From assembly GCF_004053875.1 (NCBI RefSeq), contig NZ_SBIP01000001.1:806001-870000 (forward strand): a stretch of 64,000 nt of DNA, in the 5' to 3' direction. The notes beneath the pieces were generated by a model. It saw only the letters and a program-made list of their open reading frames with translations, was not told the origin of the DNA and searched no databases. Both the position numbers and the translations under genes were made by a program. The DNA is from Neorhizobium lilium (GTDB lineage Bacteria > Pseudomonadota > Alphaproteobacteria > Rhizobiales > Rhizobiaceae). Below, piece after piece: positions 52,469 through 62,868 of the stretch (within the stretch, counting starts at the first letter, position 1; every line of letters begins with the position of its first letter).

Positions 52469-55400
52469 TCAGCCGTTCCTTCTCTTGGGGTGCCAGCCCT
52501 CGGAAAGCTTGTCGAAGAGCTGGCCTTGAGGCCTCTGCGCTGAGTTGGTCAGCAGGGTCCGCTCTCCGAACCGCTCGGCCACCGCCTTGGCAAAACCGTC
52601 GATCTCGGCTTTGGCTTCGCGATTGCTGAGCGCGTAAGCCATCGCGGCAGGGAGATCGTTGCGGTCGATCGCGTCGCGCACCCGTTCCAACGCGCTCTGC
52701 GCGGCCGGCGATAGCGCCGGGATGTCGATAGAGACGCGTTGGCGCATCGTCTTCTCCTCGCCCTCGATCCGCTGCACGGCGACCTCACGGATGCGAAGGT
52801 AAGTTTCGATATCGCGCTTCAATGCGGGCACGTTGACGTCGGCGACCTGGCGGGCCTCGCGGTCGGACTTGCTGGCAAGGATGCCGATCTTGCCGTTGAG
52901 CGGTCCGACCGACGCGGGCTCGGCCGCAAGCTTGTCGAGTGTCAGCAACGCCACCTGTTTGTCGGCGAGGACCGCATCGAAGTTCATCGCCCGGAAGGCG
53001 GTTTCGGGATCGGCGAAGACATAGCGGAAGCGGGTCGAGACCTCCTCCCATTGGTGTCTCACAGCGGGATCGTCGGCGACCTTGCGATCGACAGCTTCGC
53101 TCATTGGGACCGGGAACAGTTTTACGCCTGATACCATCGGGCGGGTCTCCTTGATCGTTTGAGTTTTTACGGTTTGCAACAGGCCGAGCCGTTCGCCAGC
53201 TGCTCGATGGCGAGTCGCCAGATCGACAAGTTTGGCCTTCTGGCGCAGCGTCCAGTCGAGCCGGTCGCGTACCAGCGTGCGAGCGACCTGCACGATGTTC
53301 AGGCCACGAGCCTCGGCGAAGCGCAGCGCCTCGCGATAAAGCTGGCCGCGCTCGTAATCGAGCGTGGTTTCCTTGGCGTTCCTTCGGGAAAGAACCTTGG
53401 CCAGACCGCCATTGAAAGAGAAGGATCTCGTCCCGTAGTAGAGTTGCAGATTCTCTCGATGGCGAGTCATCGCCACATAGGTCAGATGCCGATCCAGGGA
53501 CAGGGAAGCGAGCACCTTGACCTTGTCGACGGTGGCGCCTTGGGACTTGTGAATCGTCGTGGCGTAGCCGTGGTCGAGATTGTTGTAGAACCGCTGTTCG
53601 ACGATCACCTGTCGGCGCTGATCGCCCTCGCCCACCGTTGCAACGATGCGGTTTGCTGTGGCCTCTACGACATGACCGATCATGCCATTCTTGACGCCGA
53701 GCGAACCCTCGTTCTTCAGGAAGACGATCTGGTCGCCGGCATCGAAACGGCGTTCGCCGTCGGCTGTCCGGAACAGATGACCTTCTCCGACAATGCCGCG
53801 TTCGACCAGCTTTTCGCGGGCCATGACATTGAGCATGCGAACGTCACGACGCAGGTGCGCCAGCATCAACATGGACTTTGCCGGATCGTAATCACGGTTC
53901 CAGTCATCGATTAGATGTTCGACGGCCTTAGCCTTCAGTTCCGAGCCAAGCACCCGGCCCTCTGAACGATAGGCGGCGAGCGCTTCGCCAACGCGGCCGC
54001 GTGCCAGATCGAGCGAGGCCTTTCGCATCCAGTCCTCGCGCTGGCGATAAATGGTTTCGAGTTCGGCATAACCAACACGGTCGGCAATGGCGCGAAACGC
54101 GGCGCCCGCTTCGATCGGCTGAAGCTGCTCGGGATCGCCGACCAGAACCAGTTTCGCGCCGGACCTGACCACCGCCTCCACGAAGCCGGCCATCTGTCTG
54201 GACGCGACCATGCCGGCCTCGTCCATGACAAATACTGTTTTGGCATCGAGCGTGTCGCGGTCTTTTTTCCAGCGCAACTCCCACGATGCCAGCGTGCGGC
54301 TCTGGATCCCTGCTTCCTTTTCCAAACCCTCTGCCGCCTTGCCTGCCAGCGCTCCGCCGACGACACGATAACCAGCCAGCTCCCATGTCTCGCGGGCCGC
54401 CTTCATCATCGTGGTCTTGCCAGCCCCAGCGCGCCCGACGACCGCTGCGATGCGCGCTGAACCGGCGACGTGTTCGATCGCGGCTTGCTGCTCATCCGAC
54501 AGCCGGGCGTGTCGCGCGAAGGTCGCCACCAGCACCGTCGGCGAAACACCATGCGTTTCCCGTTCGGACAGCCAGAGGGATCGCCGGGCCATCTCGGCTT
54601 CGAGCCGGATCAACTCCCGCGTCGTGTATCGCGCAGACAACCTTTGTCCGGTCGCGAACTCGATTGTGTCGGGCTGCAGACGCAGGGTTTCCGGATTATG
54701 GAGTATGCGTGCCAAGAGCTGCTGGAAAATGCCGGGATCGTCGATATAGCGATGCAGCACCTTGGCGACGTCGCGTTCATCGAAGACGCTCTTCTCATGG
54801 GTGATCAGGTCAAGCACGATGCCGGGATCGCGAAGAATTCGGCGGGCATTCTCACTGCGGCGCTGCTCGTTCAGCTCGATCCGCTCGAGCTCGGGACGCT
54901 CACCCCTGCTTTCCGCCTTGCGCTCGATCGCCTTGGCGCCAACGCCGAGATGGATGGTCGGTTCGAGCGCGATGCCCTGCTTCTCATAGGAGCGGCCATC
55001 GATGCGGAGATCGATACCGCCGATCGCCAGGTGGTGGTTCTGACGTTCGAACCAACCATCGCGCAAGACGTTGAAGTCGTCCGTCGAGCCGGCCCAGAGC
55101 TGGTACAGGATCTTGCCGGATTTGGTGTGGACAGGCTGACCATCATCTCCAATCACCGCGACCTTCTTTGCCCCGAAACCATCTTCGGTCAGCGGGCGCA
55201 ATGTCGTCATAAGGTGGATGTGTGGATTGCCGGTATTGTCGTGGTAGACCCAATCCGCAACCATGCCCTTGGCGAGAATGTGTTTTCCCACGAAGTCGCG
55301 AACGAGCGCGATGTTCTGCTCCGGCGTCAGCTCCAGCGGAAGAGCAATGGTTAGGTCCCGGGCAAGCTGGGCATCGGAGCGCTTCTCAAACGCCTCGATC

Positions 55401-55645
55401 TTGTTCCAGAAGACTTCGACCGCTCCCGAGACCGAGCGATCGGCAATCATTGCTCGCGCCCATGCCGGGGCATCGAAGGGAAGGACAAACTCTTCGTGCA
55501 GCAGACCCTGTTTGCGGGTGTAATCGATGGTGCGGGCTTCGCGCTCGTATTCCATCTTGGCGCAGTGCCGGTAGGCCGCAGACAGCACGGCGCTGCGGCC
55601 GTCGCCGCGGCTGACAATGCTGGCTGAGAAATGGGCGATGGCCAC
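52469..55645 (-). CDS. traA: Conjugative relaxase/helicase TraA (MOBQ type), C-terminus frameshifted
   Basis: This protein of 1058 residues as read nicks oriT and unwinds plasmid DNA. The relaxase domain has [20 protein letters not shown] and the His motif [13 protein letters not shown] at about 134-146. The helicase domain follows: Walker [14 protein letters not shown] near residue 404, Walker [15 protein letters not shown], and [20 protein letters not shown] near the middle. GTG 55645 has AGGAG in front and the family N-terminus; longer starts run through oriT. Near 52508 one base seems lost. The next frame reads [19 protein letters not shown] to a TGA at 52344 that overlaps traF. Confidence 0.93.
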   Translation of the reverse strand: MAIAHFSASIVSRGDGRSAVLSAAYRHCAKMEYEREARTIDYTRKQGLLHEEFVLPFDAPAWARAMIADRSVSGAVEVFWNKIEAFEKRSDAQLARDLTIALPLELTPEQNIALVRDFVGKHILAKGMVADWVYHDNTGNPHIHLMTTLRPLTEDGFGAKKVAVIGDDGQPVHTKSGKILYQLWAGSTDDFNVLRDGWFERQNHHLAIGGIDLRIDGRSYEKQGIALEPTIHLGVGAKAIERKAESRGERPELERIELNEQRRSENARRILRDPGIVLDLITHEKSVFDERDVAKVLHRYIDDPGIFQQLLARILHNPETLRLQPDTIEFATGQRLSARYTTRELIRLEAEMARRSLWLSERETHGVSPTVLVATFARHARLSDEQQAAIEHVAGSARIAAVVGRAGAGKTTMMKAARETWELAGYRVVGGALAGKAAEGLEKEAGIQSRTLASWELRWKKDRDTLDAKTVFVMDEAGMVASRQMAGFVEAVVRSGAKLVLVGDPEQLQPIEAGAAFRAIADRVGYAELETIYRQREDWMRKASLDLARGRVGEALAAYRSEGRVLGSELKAKAVEHLIDDWNRDYDPAKSMLMLAHLRRDVRMLNVMAREKLVERGIVGEGHLFRTADGERRFDAGDQIVFLKNEGSLGVKNGMIGHVVEATANRIVATVGEGDQRRQVIVEQRFYNNLDHGYATTIHKSQGATVDKVKVLASLSLDRHLTYVAMTRHRENLQLYYGTRSFSFNGGLAKVLSRRNAKETTLDYERGQLYREALRFAEARGLNIVQVARTLVRDRLDWTLRQKAKLVDLATRHRAAGERLGLLQTVKTQTIKETRPMVSGVKLFPVPMSEAVDRKVADDPAVRHQWEEVSTRFRYVFADPETAFRAMNFDAVLADKQVALLTLDKLAAEPASVGPLNGKIGILASKSDREARQVADVNVPALKRDIETYLRIREVAVQRIEGEEKTMRQRVSIDIPALSPAAQSALERVRDAIDRNDLPAAMAYALSNREAKAEIDGFAKAVAERFGERTLLTNSAQRPQGQLFDKLSEGWHPKRRNG

Positions 55646-55723
55646 CGGTGAAAGCTCCTGACTGCAAACCTTGTTCGTCGGGAGCGAGCGACACCCGACG
55701 GCCCCGCCAGGGCCGTGAGCAAC

Positions 55724-55757
55724 ACGTCGCATCAGCGACGTATAATTGCGCCCTTGG
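55724..55757. other. Origin of transfer (oriT), nic region
   Basis: ACGTCGC (55724-55730) and GCGACGT (55735-55741) form a perfect inverted repeat. The sequence ATAATTGCGCCCTTGG follows. The Ti plasmid and RSF1010-type oriT consensus contains TGCGCCCT, with nicking in the GCG/CCC region, here near 55750. The location between divergent traA and traC is the standard one. Confidence 0.85.
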
Positions 55758-55808
55758 AACCGCTCCTTCGGAACGGCGGGATCATCCACGAAAGAATCGG
55801 CTTTGCCG

Positions 55809-55826
55809 ATCTGCAGATCTGCAGAT
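55809..55826. promoter_or_regulatory. TraR-box-like palindrome III in the traA-traC intergenic region
   Basis: ATCTGCAGATCTGCAGAT is a perfect 18-bp palindrome, close to the Ti tra box and nearly identical to box II. It lies 84 bases before the traC start and between the divergent traAFBH and traCDG operons, so it should control both. Confidence 0.8.
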
Positions 55827-55900
55827 TCCTTTTTCAAGGCATCCGGGGGATTCTTGGTGTCGCAACAGCAACGCCAAGGACCTCAAGGAGAGCATCCGGA

Positions 55901-56197
55901 ATGAAGAAGCCATCATCCAAGATCAGGGAAGAAATCGCCAAATTGCAGGACCAGTTGAGAGCAGCTGAAACACGCGAGGCCGAACGCATCGGCCGGATCG
56001 CGCTGAGGGCCGGGATTGGTGAGATCGAAGTCGACGAGGCAGAGCTTCAGGCGGCATTCGAGGAGATTGCAGGACGGTTTCGCGGAGGGAAGGAGGTGGC
56101 GACCGGAAGAAAAAATCCGAGCGGTGGCAGGACCGGCGGCGAGGCGACCTCGACGCTCACGTATGGCGCGGGTGCGGGCAGCGCTGACGAGGCTTGA
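55901..56197 (+). CDS. traC: Conjugal transfer protein TraC
   Basis: This 98-residue accessory protein of the transfer complex begins [20 protein letters not shown] and has a coiled-coil N-terminal half. [20 protein letters not shown] and a Gly-rich tail follow. It is first of traCDG. ATG 55901 has AAGGAG upstream (55885-55890). The longer open frame runs through oriT and tra box III and is not used. Confidence 0.92.
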   Translation: MKKPSSKIREEIAKLQDQLRAAETREAERIGRIALRAGIGEIEVDEAELQAAFEEIAGRFRGGKEVATGRKNPSGGRTGGEATSTLTYGAGAGSADEA

Positions 56198-56201
56198 GCG
56201 G

Positions 56202-56417
56202 ATGGCGAAGGGGATGTCGACGGAAGCGCGCAAGAAGGACACCCGCGAGAAGATCGAGCTCGGTGGCCTGATCGTGAAAGCGGGCTTGCGCTACGAGAAG
56301 CGAGCGCTGCTTCTCGGCCTGCTGATCGAAGCCGGAAAGCGGATCAAAGGCGACGAAGCAGAGCGAGCGCGGCTGACCACGATCGGTGCGGAGGCATTTG
56401 GCAATGACCGCGAATAG
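56202..56417 (+). CDS. traD: Conjugal transfer protein TraD
   Basis: This 71-residue small protein has the highly conserved core [40 protein letters not shown] and end [10 protein letters not shown]. Its function is not defined, but it is needed for or aids Ti-type transfer. It starts at ATG 56202, four bases after traC; ATG 56214 is an alternative. The stop overlaps the start of traG. Confidence 0.9.
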   Translation: MAKGMSTEARKKDTREKIELGGLIVKAGLRYEKRALLLGLLIEAGKRIKGDEAERARLTTIGAEAFGNDRE

Positions 56418-58794
56418 GCTGCTTCTCGGGATCCTTCCGGCGGTCATCATGTTAGCCGCAATGGTTGGGACAACAGGCTTGGAGCACCGGCTCGCGGCAT
56501 TGGGGACTAGCCCGCAGGCAAAGCTTTTCCTCGGGCGGGCCGGTCTCGCCCTGCCCTACATGGCCGCCGCCGCAATCGGCGTGATCTTGCTGTTCGCCGC
56601 GAACGGATCGGCGAACATCAAGGCCGCCGCGCTGAGCGTGCTTGGCGGAAACGGCGCCGTCATCATCATCGCGGTCGCGCGTGAAGCAATCCGGCTCGCT
56701 GGCATCGCCACCAGCGTGCCTGCGGGACAATCGGTTCTCGCCTATACCGATCCTGCGACCATGGTTGGCGCGAGCGCCGCATTGTTCAGCGGGGTGTTTG
56801 CTTTGCGTGTGGCCATCAAAGGTAACGCCGCGTTTGCTCAAGCTGGGCCAAGGCGCATCGGTGGCAAACGGGCCGTGCATGGCGATGCCAACTGGATGGG
56901 CATGCAGGAGGCCGGGAAACTGTTTTCCGACGCTGGCGGCATTGTCATCGGCGAGCGCTACCGCGTCGATCGCGACAGTGTCGCGGCCGTGGCGTTCCGT
57001 ACTGACAATCCGCAGAGCTGGGGGGCTGGCGGCAAGTCACCGCTGCTATGCTTCGATGGCTCGTTCGGTTCCTCGCACGGCATCGTTTTTGCCGGCTCCG
57101 GTGGTTTCAAGACGACGTCCGTGACGATCCCAACCGCGCTCAAATGGGGCGGCGGGCTCGTCGTGCTCGATCCGTCGAGCGAGGTCGCGCCGATGGTCGT
57201 CGAGCACCGCCGCAAAGCCGGCCGCAAAGTGATCGTGCTGGATCCAGCCAGCCCTGCGACCGGCTTCAACGCCCTCGACTGGATCGGCCGCTTCGGTGGC
57301 ACGAAGGAGGAGGACATCGTCGCTGTCGCAACATGGATCATGACCGACAACGCACGCGCCGCCTCGGCCCGCGACGACTTCTTCCGCGCGTCCGCCATGC
57401 AACTGCTGACCGCGCTGATCGCCGACGTCTGCCTATCCGGACATACGGATGCAAAGGACCAGACGCTACGCCGTGTCCGGGCCAACCTCTCCGAGCCGGA
57501 GCCAAAACTTCGCGAGCGGCTGACACGGATTTACGAGCAATCGGAATCCACCTTCGTTCGCGAAAACGTCGCCGTCTTCGTCAACATGACGCCGGAGACA
57601 TTCAGCGGCGTTTACGCCAATGCAGTGAAGGAGACGCACTGGCTTTCCTACACGAATTATGCCGCCCTCGTTTCGGGCGACAGTTTCTCGACCGACGAAT
57701 TGGCGACCGGTGTCACGGATATCTTTATTGCTCTGGACCTCAAGGTCCTGGAAGCGCATCCGGGACTGGCGCGGGTGGTGATCGGCTCCTTCCTCAACGC
57801 GATCTACAATCGCAATGGCGAGGTTGCAGGTCGCACTCTGTTCCTACTCGATGAAGTGGCCCGACTTGGCTATTTGCGCATCTTGGAAACCGCCCGCGAC
57901 GCAGGACGGAAATACGGCATCAGCCTGGCGCTGATCTTCCAGTCCATTGGCCAGATGCGCGAGGCCTATGGCGGCCGTGACGCCAGCTCGAAATGGTTCG
58001 AATCCGCATCCTGGATTTCATTTGCGGCGATCAACGACCCAGAAACGGCCGAATACATATCCAAGCGCTGCGGCGACACCACGGTCGAGGTCGACCAGAC
58101 GAACCGTTCTTCCGGACTGAAGGGATCGTCGCGCTCACGGTCGAAGCAATTGACCCGCCGCCCGCTGATCTTGCCTCACGAAGTGCTGCGCATGCGCGGT
58201 GATGAACAGATCGTCTTCACCGCAGGAAATGCGCCGCTGCGGTGCGGTCGTGCCATCTGGTTCAGACGCAAGGATATGAGCGCTTCCGTCGGCGAGAACC
58301 GGTTTCACAGGCAGGCCATAAAAGGGTCGGGAGCCAATGAGACGGGTCCCGCACCCGAGAGAATTTTCCCGGCGATCGCTGCCTCATCGGCCATAGTCAT
58401 CTGCTTTGCTGCATCTGTGGCATCAGCCCAACAGCCTAATAGCCCGAGCGAAGCGTTTTCAGTTTGCGGAAACGGGCAACGGATCACTTGCGTGGTGGAT
58501 GGCGATACGTTCTGGTTTCGAGGCGAAAAGATCCGCATCGCTGACATCGACACTCCGGAGCTCAGCCCGCCAAGATGCAAACGCGAACGCGAGCTTGGCC
58601 TCGCGGCGAAACAGCGTTTCCTCGGCATCCTCAATTCCGGTCCGCTCTCGTTGAAAGTGGCTGCCAGAGACGAAGATCGATTCGGTCGCAAGCTTAGGAT
58701 CGTCTTCCGCGATCGGCGATCGGTCGGTGATATCCTTGTCGCCGAGGGGCTCGCCCGGAAGTGGGATGGATCGCGCCGGAGCTGGTGCGAATGA
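56404..58794 (+). CDS. traG: Coupling protein TraG fused to a C-terminal thermonuclease-like domain
   Basis: This 796-residue protein has two parts. Residues 1 to about 640 are the VirD4-type coupling ATPase that links relaxosome to channel. It has N-terminal helices, Walker A region [20 protein letters not shown] at about 228, Walker [15 protein letters not shown] at about 478, and the usual end [17 protein letters not shown]. The frame then continues through a signal-peptide-like stretch ([20 protein letters not shown]). It ends in a staphylococcal-nuclease domain ([34 protein letters not shown]). Related plasmids usually have traG and a separate nuclease gene. Confidence 0.92.
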   Translation: MTANRLLLGILPAVIMLAAMVGTTGLEHRLAALGTSPQAKLFLGRAGLALPYMAAAAIGVILLFAANGSANIKAAALSVLGGNGAVIIIAVAREAIRLAGIATSVPAGQSVLAYTDPATMVGASAALFSGVFALRVAIKGNAAFAQAGPRRIGGKRAVHGDANWMGMQEAGKLFSDAGGIVIGERYRVDRDSVAAVAFRTDNPQSWGAGGKSPLLCFDGSFGSSHGIVFAGSGGFKTTSVTIPTALKWGGGLVVLDPSSEVAPMVVEHRRKAGRKVIVLDPASPATGFNALDWIGRFGGTKEEDIVAVATWIMTDNARAASARDDFFRASAMQLLTALIADVCLSGHTDAKDQTLRRVRANLSEPEPKLRERLTRIYEQSESTFVRENVAVFVNMTPETFSGVYANAVKETHWLSYTNYAALVSGDSFSTDELATGVTDIFIALDLKVLEAHPGLARVVIGSFLNAIYNRNGEVAGRTLFLLDEVARLGYLRILETARDAGRKYGISLALIFQSIGQMREAYGGRDASSKWFESASWISFAAINDPETAEYISKRCGDTTVEVDQTNRSSGLKGSSRSRSKQLTRRPLILPHEVLRMRGDEQIVFTAGNAPLRCGRAIWFRRKDMSASVGENRFHRQAIKGSGANETGPAPERIFPAIAASSAIVICFAASVASAQQPNSPSEAFSVCGNGQRITCVVDGDTFWFRGEKIRIADIDTPELSPPRCKRERELGLAAKQRFLGILNSGPLSLKVAARDEDRFGRKLRIVFRDRRSVGDILVAEGLARKWDGSRRSWCE

Positions 58795-58890
58795 CCAAGG
58801 AGCTAACGGATCACAGGTGTGAATCGATAGTGCCTGTCCGATTCAAAACTCTCATTGGACGGCAGAATCCGAACGCGCGATTCTGTGGTC

Positions 58891-59157
58891 ATGATCACAC
58901 AGCCGTACCACCTCTATGTCGAGCGCATCGCACCGGAAAAGAACATGGCACGCTTTTACGTGCTTGCCGTTCAGCCGACATTGTTCGGCGAGGTGTCGCT
59001 CGTGCGCGCCTGGGGCCGGATCGGAACGCGCGGACAACAGATGGAACACCTGTTCGACAACGAGAACCAGGCCGTCAGCCTGTTCCTCGATGTCCTTCGC
59101 GAAAAGCAAAAGCGGGGCTATCGGCCGAAACCACCTGTGGACATCCAGCGGATCTGA
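58891..59157 (+). CDS. WGR-domain protein
   Basis: This 88-residue protein is made almost wholly of a WGR domain: MARFYVLAVQPTLFGEVSLV, RAWGRIGTRGQQMEHLFDNE, and a final LDVLREKQKRGY helix. WGR domains bind nucleic acid. Single-domain forms are common on rhizobial plasmids near transfer genes, with no known role. ATG 58891 (MITQPYHLYVERI) is favoured over an upstream in-frame start. It lies downstream of traG. Confidence 0.85.
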   Translation: MITQPYHLYVERIAPEKNMARFYVLAVQPTLFGEVSLVRAWGRIGTRGQQMEHLFDNENQAVSLFLDVLREKQKRGYRPKPPVDIQRI

Positions 59158-59239
59158 TCCCCGTTCCCCTCGTTGCCGATGACAATACGGTCATAAGCTG
59201 ACACGGCTTTTGCATTGTTATACTTTGCGAGGAATTTCC

Positions 59240-59518
59240 ATGACCACCACCAATGAAATCGCCGACAAGATTGCAGCCGATAACGGCCTGACGAAGGTTC
59301 AGGCCAAGGGCATTGTCGAGGCCGTGTTCCAGGCCATTGCCGATGCAGCAGGATCCGACGCTGAAACCTCGATCCCCGGCTTCGGAAAATTCAAGGTGAA
59401 GGCTTCGCCTGAGCGCGAGGGTCGCAATCCTGCGACCGGAGAAAAGATGACGGTTGCCGCGTCGAAGAAGCTGACCTTTGCGCCTGCCAAGGCGCTCAAG
59501 GATGCACTGAACAAGTGA
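59240..59518 (+). CDS. HU-family DNA-binding protein
   Basis: This 92-residue histone-like protein has the standard HU layout: N-terminal helices (TTTNEIADKIAADNGLTKVQ), SIPGFGKFKVKASPEREGRN for the beta arm start, and GEKMTVAASKKLTFAPAKAL at the end. It probably compacts plasmid DNA or helps relaxosome assembly. ATG 59240 follows AGGAATTTCC. A strong hairpin lies just after the stop. Confidence 0.92.
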   Translation: MTTTNEIADKIAADNGLTKVQAKGIVEAVFQAIADAAGSDAETSIPGFGKFKVKASPEREGRNPATGEKMTVAASKKLTFAPAKALKDALNK

Positions 59519-59533
59519 TCCCCGACATGGAGA

Positions 59534-59553
59534 GCCCCGCCTTACGGCGGGGC
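59534..59553. terminator. Hairpin between convergent HU and DUF736 genes
   Basis: GCCCCGCC, TTAC loop, GGCGGGGC forms a perfect 8-bp stem between the two stop codons. No long T-run follows in either direction, so it may slow transcription or protect 3' ends. Confidence 0.55.
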
Positions 59554-59561
59554 ATCCGGTA

Positions 59562-59870
59562 TCAGTCCCGGTTCGACCGGGACCAGATGAGGGAGAGGCC
59601 TTCCTCGCCTTCGACCTCGATCAGCGTTGCGTAGATCGGGGCCGGGAAGCTTGGGTCGTCGAGCTTGACCGAGAGGTAGTCGCGACCTTCGTTCGAGGTC
59701 TTCTTCCAGGCTGCGCCAAATTCCGTGGCTCCCGCGAGGATCCGGTAGTCAGGGCCTTTCTCGGAAGTGCGCTCGACGACGCGGATGGTTGCCTTGACGT
59801 TGAGGTTGAGGGTCTTGATGGTGCCGGAGAAGCCGTTTGCGGAAGCGGTGAAAGAGCCGATGGTTGCCAT
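59562..59870 (-). CDS. DUF736 family protein
   Basis: This 102-residue protein begins with the family-typical [20 protein letters not shown], then [50 protein letters not shown]736 proteins are frequent on conjugative plasmids and islands of alphaproteobacteria; their role is unknown. ATG 59870 is clear; longer frames upstream lack resemblance. It is convergent with the HU gene. Confidence 0.92.
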   Translation of the reverse strand: MATIGSFTASANGFSGTIKTLNLNVKATIRVVERTSEKGPDYRILAGATEFGAAWKKTSNEGRDYLSVKLDDPSFPAPIYATLIEVEGEEGLSLIWSRSNRD

Positions 59871-60498
59871 TGTTGTAATCCTTTTCGGTTGTTCGGGCCG
59901 CGTCCATCGCGGCCTCGATGGCAGTCGATAGGACCGGGGACGATCGGCCTGCATCCAACGGACCGAAACGGAGTGGAGGACGGCCAAGGAGAGGCTTTCT
60001 TGTCTCGCGAGGAATGGGCGCTTCAGCGCACAGGGGAAGAAAACGAGCCGGCCGTTGCGGATGCCGATCGAGCCGAGCATCGCGAGGCGGTCTTTGGTCA
60101 GACATGCCCCATCGAGACCGCAGTGGACTTGGCCTACTGACAGATAAGGGGTACGGCAATGGCGTGATCTGGCGGTGACCAATGGGAATGGGTGCTAGCA
60201 CCGACAAGTCGGGATCGAATGGTCGAAGCCAATACCTGCCTGTGAGAGAATTGCCGGGAAGCGCATTGTACCTCCTCGCTTGGCTGGTAGCGGCGCCAGG
60301 CCTTGATGACCAACTTTACTGGGGTCCGCTCCACCTTCCCGACAGCAGCTCCAGGCAGGTTCTCAGCGTCGCTCAAGCGGTCACTTGTCGTGTTGGCGCT
60401 GACACCCCAGGGTGACTTAAGCCGACCACGGCCGTGGCGTTTGCTACCTCCGGAGTTGATTGACTGTCCATAAGCTGGGTGTTGAGCGAGAGCCGGTG
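59871..60498. other. Region between DUF736 and the PPOX-like gene
   Basis: About 630 bases with no confident gene. A minus-strand frame at 60134-60376 contains a protein-like patch (VGKVERTPVKLVIKAWRRY) but no clear family. It may be a small gene or a remnant. The promoter of DUF736 should lie at 59880-60000. Confidence 0.35.
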
Positions 60499-61065
60499 CT
60501 ACCGCTCGCCGTGCGTTTCGAAAAGGCCGGTCGGAAATCCGTCGAGGCTGACCTGATTCTTTTCCCGCCAGTAGTCTTCGATCCCGTCAACGCCCTTGGC
60601 CTTGGCCCAGGCGTCCATCTGCGGGCGCTCTTCCTGGTATTCGAACAACGGCACGCCATAGCCGCAGGATGTCTGCACTAGATCGAAGTCGAGCCTTATC
60701 ATTTGACGCGCGCCGAGCGGCGCGTTGCCGTCGAACCGTTCGTCCAGCAGGCTGGCGAACTCGTCGCTGTCGCGATGGATAACGCGCCCCCTACCGAAAA
60801 GCCGCATGATGAGCGGCGGCCCGGAAACCGCACAGAACATGATGGTGAGGCGCTCGTTTATCCCGAGATGAGCAGCGGTCTCGTTGCCGCTACCAGTGCG
60901 GTCGAGATACATCGCGGCGTTGTCGCCAAGGATACGAAACATGTCCGTGCTGCGCGGAGACATGTTGACGTGACCGGTCGGCGCTGCCGACGCGGTGAAG
61001 AACATGTGCTGCGCGGCGATGAAGCGACGGTGTTGCGGTTCGAGAGTCGGGAAGAATTTGGCCAT
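60499..61065 (-). CDS. Pyridoxamine 5'-phosphate oxidase-like (PPOX) FMN-binding protein
   Basis: This protein of about 188 residues has a split-barrel flavin-binding pattern: QHMFFTASAAPTGHVNMSPR (early strand and turn), YLDRTGSGNETAAHLGINER, LTIMFCAVSGPPLIMRLFGR, and a C-terminal FDLVQTSCGYGVPLFEYQEE. It resembles the PPOX-class proteins that reduce or oxidise small substrates; the substrate is unknown. ATG 61065 (MAKFFPTLEPQHRRF) is used. ATG 61089 is a close alternative. Confidence 0.8.
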   Translation of the reverse strand: MAKFFPTLEPQHRRFIAAQHMFFTASAAPTGHVNMSPRSTDMFRILGDNAAMYLDRTGSGNETAAHLGINERLTIMFCAVSGPPLIMRLFGRGRVIHRDSDEFASLLDERFDGNAPLGARQMIRLDFDLVQTSCGYGVPLFEYQEERPQMDAWAKAKGVDGIEDYWREKNQVSLDGFPTGLFETHGER

Positions 61066-61593
61066 GCCCGAGAATATGGCCGGCTTCATACGCTGCCAAG
61101 ACCGGAATGTGCGAAAAGTTCCTGACACGGGCGCCGCAGAACGAGCCACGGGGATCCGGGCGCGCACCTCTTTCAAAGCTAGGCCGCCGCGAAAGCGCCA
61201 TCATCAACGAGTTGTTCGAGATGAAGCTGGCGCCCCTGCTTTCTAAGCGACCCCTGCATTTTGACAGTGTTAACTGACGCACCTCTCCTGAGGAGCGCCC
61301 GCACTTTGAAGCGCCTCTGAAGGGCCTTGGACAGTCACCTAAGTGCCCAACGCATAGCTGTACTGCACAAAAATTGAGTGCGCCGTGTAGAAAATTCGGG
61401 CATACAGACTTCAGCTGATGCACATGGCGGCTTCCTCCCAGTTCCGCCGCAGCAGCTGTTCCCCTCTGGAGGTCCATGACCTTCACACTTTATGGGCCGC
61501 GGTTTTCCGTCGGCCCTTTTTTCTTGTTCCGAAGCGAGTCGCAACGACGGTACGGGACGCTGAGAAAGGCGGGGCCGAAGCCCCGCGATCGTC
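61066..61593. other. Gap upstream of the PPOX-like gene
   Basis: About 530 bases where I find no real gene. Overlapping frames are compositional shadows. Promoters for the PPOX gene should be here. Confidence 0.35.
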
Positions 61594-62178
61594 CTATTCG
61601 AACGCTGCCATCTGGGCCGTTGCGGCCTTTTGATCAACGGAGTTGGCGGGCTGCTCGACCGTGCGCTCATAGGGCTTCCAGGTTTCGCCTGTGATATCCT
61701 CGTAAGCCGAGACGGCGCCTTCGGCTGCCATGCGAAGCACGTGGGCCTGCAGGCCCATGTCGGCTGCGAACTCGCGCTTGCGCTGGGCGCGGCTGTCGAA
61801 GCCGACCGGGCCGTCCAGGTCCTCGTCTCTGGTGTCGTTGGAGAGTTTCGTGGTGAGATCACGGGCCTCGGTGACCGCGCGGCTGTAGAATTGCCCAGCG
61901 CCGTAGGCGGAGCCGACAAACGATCCGACGATGCGCTGCATGTGGATCTGCATGGCCTTCTCGGCTAAGCCGTCCTTCAGGGCATCGGCGCTTTCCATCA
62001 GCTGGCCGCGATGGAGATCGCGGATCCCGTCGCTGTCGATGAGGGCAAGGCCGAAGCTTTCGGAGATGCGCAGTGCCTGGGTTGCGTCGGGGCAGGCGTG
62101 CCTGACCATTTCGAGTGTGGTGGCGCGCTGGGAATTGGCGGGACGGTTTTTCTGGGTGGAGCGGTTGAGCGGTGCCAT
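61594..62178 (-). CDS. Conserved-looking plasmid protein of unknown function
   Basis: This 194-residue soluble helical protein begins MAPLNRSTQKNRPANSQRAT. It has helix-rich blocks MVRHACPDATQALRISESFG, AMQIHMQRIVGSFVGSAYGA, VTEARDLTTKLSND and MGLQAHVLRMAAEGAVSAYE. Codon use and length support a real gene. I cannot name a family. It lies in the plasmid housekeeping block near ParB-like and DUF7007-like genes. Confidence 0.75.
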   Translation of the reverse strand: MAPLNRSTQKNRPANSQRATTLEMVRHACPDATQALRISESFGLALIDSDGIRDLHRGQLMESADALKDGLAEKAMQIHMQRIVGSFVGSAYGAGQFYSRAVTEARDLTTKLSNDTRDEDLDGPVGFDSRAQRKREFAADMGLQAHVLRMAAEGAVSAYEDITGETWKPYERTVEQPANSVDQKAATAQMAAFE

Positions 62179-62868
62179 GATCGGATCCTTTTGAGCGATG
62201 TTTCAGCGAAGCCCGGGGTGCCGGTTGTCGACCGGCTCAGCCCCTCGGGTGCGGGCAAAAAGACATGGGCACCAGCGGCCCGGCCCAAGGTCAGGGCATT
62301 GCTAAGAGGAGCGGGGAAGGTTTGCGGATGGTGCTGCCCGCCTTTAAGCGGGCTGCGACAGACGCGGGCCTGCCCTGCGACGAGGCGATGATCCTGCCGC
62401 AACGCGGCGTGGCACACGGCCTTTGACCGGGACGCGCCCATGTCAGACCGCAGCAAAACCGAGGTGCTGTGCCGGCCGACGATCTGGTCCACGACAGCAT
62501 GATGCAATCGCCATCGCCGATCCGTTCTTGGCAACGCCGCGTCAGGCAGGGAGGGAACCGACAAATCTCGATTCCACCACACTCCAGTGTAAGCCGGTTG
62601 CCCCGTGCCATGGCTTCCGCGCTTCGATCAATGCTTTACCGCACCCTCGCCTTGACCGGGCTTCCGGCTCTCACTTGGCCGTTGATATGCCGAGTGTGAC
62701 CGGTAGGCGGGCCATGTCGTGCTTTGCATCGCCACGGCGCCTTCGTTTGTCGTGTCCGCTCAGCCCGCCGGGAGCGACAATCCTGCTGCCGTGCCCAGAT
62801 GCCTTGATAGAACGCGATGACATCGATCACATGATCTCGAGGAGCGCCGCTGCCAGTGAACGCGACAG
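62179..62868. other. Non-coding stretch with a hairpin and a possible coupled small ORF
   Basis: A hairpin with GCCCGC and GCGGGC arms lies at about 62336-62353. On the minus strand 62636-62872 is a 78-residue frame (MTVAFTGSGAPRDHVIDVIA) whose ATG overlaps the stop of the DUF7007-like gene. This could mean coupling, but the sequence is basic and low in resemblance to any family, so it stays doubtful. Confidence 0.3.

Noticed and set aside
53159..53914. Plus-strand frame of 251 codons opposite traA
   Set aside because: It lies wholly inside the traA helicase region and has no start site support or family match.
54470..55354. Plus-strand frame of 294 codons opposite traA
   Set aside because: Antisense to conserved relaxase/helicase sequence; a coding shadow.
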